DNA of 5,136 nucleotides from BMS3ABIN04 sp965554225 (GTDB lineage: Bacteria > Bacteroidota > Ignavibacteria > Ignavibacteriales > Melioribacteraceae): positions 1 through 5,136 of the forward strand of contig CBEVZC010000191.1 of the NCBI GenBank assembly GCA_965554225.1, in the 5' to 3' direction. How positions within the stretch are numbered: the first letter of the stretch is position 1; the number at the start of each line of letters is the position of its first letter. Shown piece after piece: positions 1 to 5,136 of the stretch. The notes under the pieces were generated by a model. The model had not been told where the DNA came from, searched no databases, and worked only from the letters and a program-made list of their open reading frames with translations. Position numbers and translations under genes: made by a program.

Positions 1-933
1 ATCAGCTTCATTTGAAGCAGCTCCACTTGATAAAAATCCAGCACCCAAATAAGGCATGTTGATATTTGATGTTGCATCATCCGCACCAACAACAATCATT
101 CTTTTCGCTCTACCCGATTTTATAAAATCTTCAGCAATGGCTATTGCATTTGAAGTAGAAGAACAAGCTGCATTCATTTGAAAATTTGGTCCTTTTGCAT
201 TTATCAATTGGGCTATTCTATTATTTGCTTGAGATGATATTCGTGTAATAAAATTGTAGTTAAATTTATATATATCATTTTGACTAATATTTTGTGTCAA
301 TTTTGAATAATACAAAGAGAACCATTTTCTTAATAAATTCTTTGCTTCTTTATCTTTGACCTTTTCAATAATGGATTCGTAAAAATGAATTAATTCACTA
401 ACAGTTTTTGACCCATATTTATAGGCAACATGCCTTGAGACTTCTTCAATTATTGGATCCACCATCGGAAAACCATTTGCGAAAATTACCCCTGTATCCT
501 CTTGCATCTCTTTAGGTAGAGCTAATTTCGCAGGTAAGTATTTACCTGATCTAGTTTTTTTGAACTCTTGAACTAAAGGAATTTTAGCATCTTTTAATGC
601 TTCATATGCAGCCGCAATTCCCATAGATATAGTTTTAGTCGTTTTTTTGATTTCACTCTCGTCGAGATGATAATCATTTACTATATCTAATTTACCTGAC
701 TTCCCCGCAAGCTGAATAACATCATCTAAAGAAGATATTAAATTAAATACCGGACCTTTTTCGTTTTTAACCAGCTTTGTTATGTTAAGATCGACTAACT
801 TTTGTTTTTCTTCATCAGTCAATCTTTCTATAAAATTTCGACCTTCAAATATTTGATTAAAATTATCTTCTTGAAACATTTCTTTGAATGAACCAGGAAG
901 ACCAATTGAAACACCACTATAAACTACCGAAAC
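1..933 (-). other. KS2, second divergent ketosynthase domain (truncated by window edge)
   Basis: Residues about 966-1276, incomplete. It begins VVYSGVSIGLPGS and reaches the active-site Cys1222 in MNAACSSTSNAIAIAEDF, then IVVGADDAT. The HGTGT and NIGH histidines would lie beyond base 1. The cysteine is retained, so this is not a chain-length-factor-like KS, in which it is replaced. From the first glycine motif to the cysteine is ~250 residues, against ~205 in KS1. The extra length includes a charged, helix-prone block around residues 1140-1190, and the region before it carries LPAKLALPKEM and TGVIFANGFP. The region is clearly different from KS1, so it is not a recent tandem duplication. No ACP separates it from the AT domain. 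Its position suggests a second condensing step or a partner role, but its task is unknown. Confidence 0.85.
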
Positions 934-3828
934 GCTGCTAGAATTTTTACTATTATTTTCAGAATTACTTACAACGCTCTTTGGGATGCTATCCTTATTC
1001 AATACTTGACTTTGGAATGGAATAATATTAATACCTTCAGCAAATAATGAGGCAGCCAATTTTTGTAAAGATTGAATTGAGTTTGATTTATTGAAATTAC
1101 TGGAAATGATTGATAATTTAGAATCGTTCAAAATATTTTTGGACAATGATCCTAATATTGAGTTTGGGCCAATCTCTAAAAATAACTTTACACCTTCATC
1201 CTTAAGTTTTTCAATAGACTTTACGAAATTAACTGGATTTATAATTTGATCAACAAGTATATTCTTTATCTTGCCTAAACTTTTTTTTGTTGAAGGGTAA
1301 AACTCTCCCAAATGATTAATCATCACATTTTGATGACTTGTATTAAGTTTCAAGTTATTAATTCTTTTATTAAATAATTCGGCAACAGGTTTCATTAAAT
1401 CACTGTGGAAAGCATGTGATACATTTAACTGTTTTGAAGGTATGTTCTTAGTCTTAAAATATTCATTTAGTTCATCAATTCCTTTTGAATTACCTGCTAT
1501 AATGGTCTGTTTATTACTATTGATATTAGAAATTGATATCCCGTTTATTTTAATGTCATTTAAGATTTTTTGAGTTGAATCATAGTCCAATGAAACACTT
1601 AACATTTTCCCTTTATCTTTTAGTTGAGCATCAACAAATGCAAAACCCCGTGCATCAACTAATTCAATAGCGTCTTTGAAATCTAAAATTTGCGAACAAG
1701 CTAAAGCTGTTACCTCACCCAAACTGTGACCAAGCATATATTTTGCTTTTAGACCCAGCGAACTGATTAACTCAAAGAGTGCATAGCTAGTTATAAAAAC
1801 TGTCGGATGAGTATTTTGAGTTTCCTTTAACTTTTTATTTAATATTTTTTCATCCCCGTAAATTAAAGAAGAGACTGTATATCCATACTTTTTAAACCAG
1901 TAAGCATCCGCTTGATCGAATTTGTTTTTAAATACATCAGAATTATTATACAAATCCCAAAACATATTTGCATATTGTGCAGCTTGTCCGGGAAACATTA
2001 TTGCTATTTGTTCTTCACTTACTCTATCACCTACTTTGAAATAGATCCCTTTCGATTGTAATACTTCTTTTGGAAAGGTATTGTGATTTTTTTGAAAAAA
2101 AGTAATTTTTGTGTTTAGGTCAGCAAAGGTATTAAAGAGGAACGCTACTCTAAATTTGTTAGCAGTATTTTGATTTATATTATGTATTTTTAAGTATTCA
2201 TATTGCTCCAATAACTTTTGCTTTGAAATTTCATCTATAAATTTTAACGCAGCCTTTGTTAAATTATCGATTGAGTCAGATGAAAAATACACAACATTTA
2301 ATATATTGTTAACTTCTTTTTCAACTTCAACTTTTTGAATTAATTCTTCCTTATTTTGAAAATTTGTAGAGGCAATCGAGAATTCATTATTTGTATAGTC
2401 ATTTTCTCTATACTCTTCTAAAGCTAAATGATAATCTGAACCACCAAATCCAAATGCACTAACATTAGCTCTCCTTGGATAATTAGGATTTTCTTTCCAA
2501 TCATGTGTCTCATCTAGAATATAAAATGGCGAATCATCTAGACCTAACTTTGGATTAACTGTTTCAAGATTTGCCGTAGCGGGCAACTTTTTATTGTATA
2601 AGGAAAGTACTGCTTTTATAAATCCTGCAATACCTGCAGCTGATTTTAAATGACCAATGTTAGACTTTACAGATGAAATTCCACAATAATTATTTTTGCT
2701 AAATCCTAATTTACCGAAAGCCTTTTTTAATCCTTCTAATTCTACCACGTCACCAACTGTGGTCCCTGTTCCATGTGCTTCAACCAATTCTATGGTATCA
2801 ACGGGGTATCCAGCCATTTCACATGCTTTAACAATAGAATATGCTTGCCAATCAGCGTTTGGCGCTGCAATATACTTTCCCTTTCCATCACTTGCTTCAC
2901 CATATCCATTGATTAGAGCATAAATCTTATCATTATCTCTTATTGCATCACTTAGTCTTTTCAAAACAACTGTACCGGAGCCTTGGCCCATTACAAATCC
3001 ATTTGCTCTTATATCGAATGGAAAAGATCCATCTGGGGACAATGCATTTATTGCTGAAAAAAATATTAATCCTAAAGCTTTAATCGGCATGTCTGATCCA
3101 CCGCAAACTGCAACATCATATTCGTTTAATCTTAAACCTTTAATTCCTGAAATTAAAGCAGTAAGAGAAGAAGCACAGGCTGAATCAGTAGTATATGAGG
3201 GGCCATTAAAACCAAATACATTTGAAACTCTTGCAGCAATTATATTTGGTAAAATACCAGGAGCACTATCTTCAGTAATTGGGATACTATCACTAAGAGC
3301 ATTTACACGAATATATTCAAATAGATCGTCTTGTTCCTTAATTGACAATCCCTTGAATAATGGGTGCTTTTTCATAAAGTGTTTTATTTTATCGTATTGA
3401 ACTCCAACAAGTGCATCGCCATATCGAGCACCAACAGAACCATTACCATAAATAACTGAAATTCTTTCCTTAGCAATATGTTGTAGATTGACATCTTTTA
3501 GGGCTTCATCGGCAGTATAAAGTGCTGCATGTTGATTTGGATCCATATGTTCAGCAACCGATGGCGGGATTTTAAATTTTCTAACCGTATTAAAATCAAC
3601 GTCACTAATATATGCTGCTATTTGGGTATAAGATTTATTTTGCTTGTTGAATGATTTTAAGAGTTCAGGTCTATAATAAATTTCTTTCTCAAATAATTCT
3701 TCAGGAAGTTCTCTTATAGAGACTTTTTTATTAATGATATTTTGCCAATATTCATCGGTGTTATTAGCATCTGGAAACAATGATCCGATACCAACTACTG
3801 CGATTTTTTCATAATTTTTTGAATTCAT
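1..3828 (-). CDS. Iterative type I polyketide/PUFA-like synthase, KS-AT-KS, N-terminal part (runs off window)
   Basis: A single uninterrupted frame of 1276 codons starts at ATG 3828-3826 and is still open at base 1. I translated every line and found no stop or frameshift. An in-frame TGA at 3840-3838 makes this the most upstream possible ATG. Domain order is KS1 (~6-473), KS-AT linker, AT (~608-896), Ser/Asn-rich linker (~900-965) and KS2 (~966 to beyond 1276). The protein should build an acyl chain by repeated decarboxylative condensation of malonyl units in the cytoplasm. No signal peptide or membrane segment is visible. KS1 resembles PfaA / heterocyst-glycolipid-type KSs, which points to lipid-like products. 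No ACP motif occurs in the visible part, so carrier and reductive domains must be downstream or in trans. The gene overlaps the upstream aminotransferase gene by 4 bases. Product and full length are unknown. Confidence 0.95.
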   Translation of the reverse strand, partial: MNSKNYEKIAVVGIGSLFPDANNTDEYWQNIINKKVSIRELPEELFEKEIYYRPELLKSFNKQNKSYTQIAAYISDVDFNTVRKFKIPPSVAEHMDPNQHAALYTADEALKDVNLQHIAKERISVIYGNGSVGARYGDALVGVQYDKIKHFMKKHPLFKGLSIKEQDDLFEYIRVNALSDSIPITEDSAPGILPNIIAARVSNVFGFNGPSYTTDSACASSLTALISGIKGLRLNEYDVAVCGGSDMPIKALGLIFFSAINALSPDGSFPFDIRANGFVMGQGSGTVVLKRLSDAIRDNDKIYALINGYGEASDGKGKYIAAPNADWQAYSIVKACEMAGYPVDTIELVEAHGTGTTVGDVVELEGLKKAFGKLGFSKNNYCGISSVKSNIGHLKSAAGIAGFIKAVLSLYNKKLPATANLETVNPKLGLDDSPFYILDETHDWKENPNYPRRANVSAFGFGGSDYHLALEEYRENDYTNNEFSIASTNFQNKEELIQKVEVEKEVNNILNVVYFSSDSIDNLTKAALKFIDEISKQKLLEQYEYLKIHNINQNTANKFRVAFLFNTFADLNTKITFFQKNHNTFPKEVLQSKGIYFKVGDRVSEEQIAIMFPGQAAQYANMFWDLYNNSDVFKNKFDQADAYWFKKYGYTVSSLIYGDEKILNKKLKETQNTHPTVFITSYALFELISSLGLKAKYMLGHSLGEVTALACSQILDFKDAIELVDARGFAFVDAQLKDKGKMLSVSLDYDSTQKILNDIKINGISISNINSNKQTIIAGNSKGIDELNEYFKTKNIPSKQLNVSHAFHSDLMKPVAELFNKRINNLKLNTSHQNVMINHLGEFYPSTKKSLGKIKNILVDQIINPVNFVKSIEKLKDEGVKLFLEIGPNSILGSLSKNILNDSKLSIISSNFNKSNSIQSLQKLAASLFAEGINIIPFQSQVLNKDSIPKSVVSNSENNSKNSSSVSVVYSGVSIGLPGSFKEMFQEDNFNQIFEGRNFIERLTDEEKQKLVDLNITKLVKNEKGPVFNLISSLDDVIQLAGKSGKLDIVNDYHLDESEIKKTTKTISMGIAAAYEALKDAKIPLVQEFKKTRSGKYLPAKLALPKEMQEDTGVIFANGFPMVDPIIEEVSRHVAYKYGSKTVSELIHFYESIIEKVKDKEAKNLLRKWFSLYYSKLTQNISQNDIYKFNYNFITRISSQANNRIAQLINAKGPNFQMNAACSSTSNAIAIAEDFIKSGRAKRMIVVGADDATSNINMPYLGAGFLSSGAASNEAD
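1141..2007 (-). other. Malonyl-type acyltransferase (AT) domain of the synthase
   Basis: Residues about 608-896. The domain loads extender units from CoA onto the carrier protein. Visible motifs are FPGQAAQ (from Phe612, with Gln615 in the oxyanion position), the nucleophile Ser702 in GHSLGE, Arg727 in DARGF exactly 25 residues after the serine (the spacing of Ser92/Arg117 in E. coli FabD), and His808 in SHAFHS. The HAFH motif is the one associated with malonyl-CoA; methylmalonyl-specific domains usually show YASH there. The domain ends near FLEIGPNSILGSL. All catalytic positions are intact, so it should be active with malonyl-CoA. The preceding linker (residues ~475-605) has no second enzymatic motif. 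Confidence 0.92.
2410..3813 (-). other. KS1 ketosynthase domain of the synthase (PUFA-synthase type)
   Basis: Residues about 6-473. It opens with IAVVGIGSLFPD and carries the complete catalytic triad: Cys218 in DSACASS, His352 in EAHGTGT and His393 in SNIGHLKSAAG. It ends with SAFGFGGSDYHLAL. Two features match my knowledge of PUFA and heterocyst-glycolipid KSs rather than modular PKS KSs: the stretch EDSAPGILPNIIAARVSNVF before the active site, comparable to E-N-S-F-P-G-x-x-G-N-x-x-A-G-R-x-A-N, and SDGKGKYIAAPN, comparable to S-D-G-K-G-K-G-I-T-A-P-N. The first glycine motif lies ~205 residues before the cysteine because of an insertion around residues 140-195, also usual in that subfamily. 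The domain should be catalytically competent for chain elongation. Confidence 0.93.
3825..3828 (-). promoter_or_regulatory. ATGA stop/start overlap, translational coupling
   Basis: On the minus strand the four bases 3828-3825 read ATGA. The ATG starts the synthase and the TGA ends the aminotransferase. The bases just upstream of this ATG (AATCGATAAT) contain no Shine-Dalgarno sequence, so the synthase is probably translated by ribosomes that have just terminated on the aminotransferase. The overlap also implies that the two genes share one transcript and are expressed at linked levels. Confidence 0.85.
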
Positions 3829-4943
3829 ATTATCGATTCATTTATTTTTTTAATTGTCTTTTTTAACTTTGCTAAAACATCAAAAAAATATTTATTTTCT
3901 TTTATCGAGCCCATCGTAACTCTAATATGACCTTCTTCATTATCGCTTAAGTCAATGGGTCTAATAATTATTCCTTTTTCAAGAAGATATTTGTCAACAG
4001 TATCTAAATCTCGTTCTGTATTTATAAGTATAAAATTTGCCATTGACTTGTAATATTTAAAATCTAATGAGTCTAGTACTCTATAATATTTTTCTTTTTC
4101 TGAAACTGTGATTGAAACATTTAGATTTAAATGCTCAATATCTTCAAGTGCTGCATAAGCAGCTTCTAGACCAAGCAAATTAACATTAAATACTTCTCTT
4201 ACTTTATCTACATCATTTACGGTTTCAGCATGCCCTATCATGTAACCAACCCTCAATCCTGCAATTCCATAAGCTTTTGAAAATGAACGGAGAAAAATTA
4301 CATTATTTTTTTGAACATAATCGTTATAACTGATGTAGTTTTCAGGAGAGTTGAATTCATGGTAAGCTTCATCAATTACACAAATAACATTTGGTGGAAC
4401 TTCATCTAGAAAAAGTTGCAAATCATCTTTGGAAATTATAGAACCCACGGGATTATTGGGATTATCTAAAAAAATTACTTTTGTTTTTTTTGAGATATTT
4501 TTTAATAAATTTTCTAGATCATGTTTTGATTTATTTAGTTTTACAGCAATTAATTTTGCATTACATATATTTGCAGAAATTTTATATTTTTGGAATGTAG
4601 GTTCACTTATCAACACTTCATCCCCAGGTTCAATAAAAGCATGATTAATTAAGTCTATTATTTCGGCTGAGCCATTACCTATTAAAAGATTATTGATATT
4701 GATTTCGTTAATTTTTGCAAGTTTTGATCTTAGTTTTTTTGCATTAGGATCAGGATAATAATGAATTTTATTCATTGTTGAATTAATTGCATTTAGTACT
4801 AATTGCGAAGGTCCTAAAATACTTGTATTAGAGGAAAGTTGAATTTTTTCAAATTGTTTGTCATCATTGGATAAATCAAATTTGCTTCGTCCAGGGACAT
4901 ACTGAAATGAATTGATTAGATTTTTTCTTAATAATTTGTCCAT
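3825..4943 (-). CDS. HisC-family PLP-dependent aminotransferase (histidinol-phosphate aminotransferase-like)
   Basis: 372 residues, a normal length for this fold-type I family. An in-frame TAA at 4958-4956 makes ATG 4943 the most upstream ATG. The PLP site is complete: GNGSAE (89-94), Phe117 in EPTFQKY stacking on the cofactor, Asn164 in NPNNPVG, Asp191 and Tyr194 in IDEAYHEF, Schiff-base Lys223 in SFSKAYGIAGLRVGY with Arg231, and Arg341 in HIRVTMGS for the substrate carboxylate. FNVN (252-255) and YYPDP (62-66) also match HisC. True HisC makes L-histidinol phosphate from imidazole-acetol phosphate and glutamate. Here the usual S-N-E-N-P loop reads SSNTSILG (37-44), and the P before FNVN is Val251. 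No other his gene is in view, and the stop overlaps the synthase start. I am sure of the family; the substrate may be a polyketide-derived carbonyl instead. Confidence 0.93.
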   Translation of the reverse strand: MDKLLRKNLINSFQYVPGRSKFDLSNDDKQFEKIQLSSNTSILGPSQLVLNAINSTMNKIHYYPDPNAKKLRSKLAKINEININNLLIGNGSAEIIDLINHAFIEPGDEVLISEPTFQKYKISANICNAKLIAVKLNKSKHDLENLLKNISKKTKVIFLDNPNNPVGSIISKDDLQLFLDEVPPNVICVIDEAYHEFNSPENYISYNDYVQKNNVIFLRSFSKAYGIAGLRVGYMIGHAETVNDVDKVREVFNVNLLGLEAAYAALEDIEHLNLNVSITVSEKEKYYRVLDSLDFKYYKSMANFILINTERDLDTVDKYLLEKGIIIRPIDLSDNEEGHIRVTMGSIKENKYFFDVLAKLKKTIKKINESII

Positions 4944-4994
4944 AATTGAATATAATTAAAATCTTTAAAAAATGTTGTGATATAAGCCAAGATA

Positions 4995-5029
4995 TTGTCT
5001 AATTTTTGTCTACTTAAAATATAGACAAA
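4995..5029. repeat. Three TTGTCTA copies: two direct, one inverted; possible operator or stem-loop
   Basis: On the plus strand TTGTCTA occurs at 4995-5001 and again at 5006-5012, start to start 11 bases (about one helical turn). Its reverse complement TAGACAA is at 5022-5028. The second and third copies extend to an 8-base perfect inverted repeat, TTTGTCTA (5005-5012) with TAGACAAA (5022-5029), around a 9-base AT-rich loop. The cluster sits 52-86 bases upstream of the aminotransferase start, a sensible place for a regulator to bind. The stem is AT-rich with no following U-run, so it is not a standard terminator. Function is inferred from position and symmetry only. Confidence 0.4.
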
Positions 5030-5088
5030 TTCCACACAATTATCAAATTAAATCTTAACGGAATTCTGATCTTATCTTTAAAATACTC

Positions 5089-5102
5089 TTTTTTATAAAA
5101 AA
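5089..5102. repeat. Perfect A/T palindrome (T6-AT-A6)
   Basis: The 14 bases TTTTTTATAAAAAA are identical to their own reverse complement. They lie at the putative end of an upstream gene. With no G-C pairs and no loop they would make a poor terminator hairpin. A curved or flexible DNA element, or simple AT-rich drift, is as likely. Confidence 0.3.
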
Positions 5103-5136
5103 ACATACCTAATAGATAATGAATTTACACCCCAGC
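5093..5136 (-). CDS. Possible C-terminal tail of an upstream minus-strand gene (partial)
   Basis: One minus-strand frame entering from the window edge is open for 13 codons and reads WGVNSLSIRYVFL before a TAA at 5095-5093. Alternating hydrophobic residues and an aromatic-rich end resemble the last strand of an outer-membrane beta-barrel, but 13 residues cannot establish that. A competing frame ends sooner (GCT GGG GTG TAA, stop 5127-5125), so it is not certain that any gene ends here. If real, it would sit about 150 bases upstream of the aminotransferase start. Confidence 0.2.
   Translation of the reverse strand, partial: WGVNSLSIRYVFL

Larger units (their letters stand above)
4944..5136. 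other. AT-rich upstream region, probable promoter area of the two-gene operon
   Basis: These 193 bases lie upstream of the aminotransferase start and encode no convincing gene. They are almost pure A+T near the start codon (TTTTAATTATATTCAATT before ATG on the minus strand), with no Shine-Dalgarno sequence. Because the operon begins after this gap, its promoter most likely lies here. I tested TAGACA hexamers (5012-5007 and 5001-4996, minus strand) as -35 boxes but found no good -10 at the proper spacing, and no clear Bacteroidota-type -7 TAnnTTTG element, so I assign no promoter boxes. The only clear structure is the TTGTCTA repeat cluster, listed separately. Confidence 0.5.

Noticed and set aside
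897..1140. Search for an ACP or other small domain between AT and KS2
   Set aside because: The translated linker (residues ~897-965) has no D-S-L/D-S-x phosphopantetheine site in a carrier-protein context, is too short for an ACP plus linkers, and becomes Ser/Asn-rich before KS2.
2696..2923. Plus-strand open frame of 75 codons
   Set aside because: It lies fully inside KS1 on the opposite strand, antisense to the HGTGT region. Its translation shows no recognisable domain, and it is explained by the codon pattern of the synthase gene.
3089..3400. Plus-strand open frame of 103 codons
   Set aside because: It is antisense to the KS1 active-site region (Cys218). The real minus-strand frame has intact catalytic motifs, while this one has low-information sequence and no support.
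4429..4644. Plus-strand open frame of 71 codons
   Set aside because: It is antisense to the PLP-binding part of the aminotransferase. Its Phe-rich translation is a by-product of Lys-rich coding on the other strand.
5028..5039. 12-base match, on the minus strand, to the E. coli lac promoter sequence TTGTGTGGAATT, which could suggest vector sequence
   Set aside because: The match stops after 12 bases. The lac operator core that should follow is absent, and the surrounding sequence is native AT-rich DNA, so it is most likely coincidence.
5014..5106. Minus-strand open frame of 30 codons in the upstream region (starts MFFYKKEYF)
   Set aside because: It has no ribosome binding site or recognisable motif and ends inside the TTGTCTA inverted repeat. 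Such a length is expected by chance, though an AT-rich leader peptide cannot be fully excluded.
5119..5136. Possible start of a divergent plus-strand gene (ATG AAT TTA CAC CCC AGC)
   Set aside because: Only six codons are visible, with no ribosome binding site in front (TAATAGATA), so it cannot be told from chance.
1..5136. CRISPR arrays, tRNA or rRNA genes, insertion sequences
   Set aside because: No spaced direct repeats, tRNA cloverleaf sequences, rRNA motifs, transposase motifs or terminal inverted repeats were seen. Nearly all of the window is accounted for by the two coding frames.

Overview
The window is AT-rich (roughly one third G+C by eye). It carries two co-oriented minus-strand genes that fill all but the last ~190 bases. 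The plus strand holds no convincing gene. Transcription runs from high to low coordinates. A HisC-family PLP-dependent aminotransferase gene (4943 down to 3825) comes first. It is followed, with a 4-base ATGA stop/start overlap, by the first 1276 codons of a giant iterative type I polyketide / fatty-acid-like synthase (3828 down to 1), which runs off the window still in frame.

The synthase opens with a ketosynthase (KS1) and a malonyl-type acyltransferase (AT), then a Ser/Asn-rich linker, then a second, divergent ketosynthase (KS2) that is cut by the window edge just after its active-site cysteine. KS1 carries sequence hallmarks I associate with PUFA-synthase (PfaA), heterocyst-glycolipid and related 'secondary lipid' synthases rather than modular antibiotic PKSs. 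No carrier-protein domain lies between KS1-AT and KS2, so the KS-AT-KS order is unusual. ACPs and reductive domains must lie beyond the window or on other proteins.

The aminotransferase keeps all the PLP-binding residues of the HisC family, but its N-terminal substrate loop is changed (SSNTSILG where the family usually has S-N-E-N-P-L-G). Its tight overlap with the synthase gene, with no histidine-biosynthesis gene in view, suggests it may act on the synthase product (an amino-lipid or amino-polyketide) or supply an amino precursor, rather than making histidine. This is inference.

Upstream of the aminotransferase (4944-5136) is a very AT-rich non-coding stretch. It contains three copies of TTGTCTA (two direct, one inverted), a possible operator or stem-loop. 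At the extreme edge there may be the C-terminal tail of another minus-strand gene. Neither gene has a recognisable Shine-Dalgarno sequence. The organism cannot be named from this window. The base composition, lack of Shine-Dalgarno sites and PUFA-type synthase would fit an AT-rich marine or environmental bacterium such as a Bacteroidota member, but nothing here is diagnostic.
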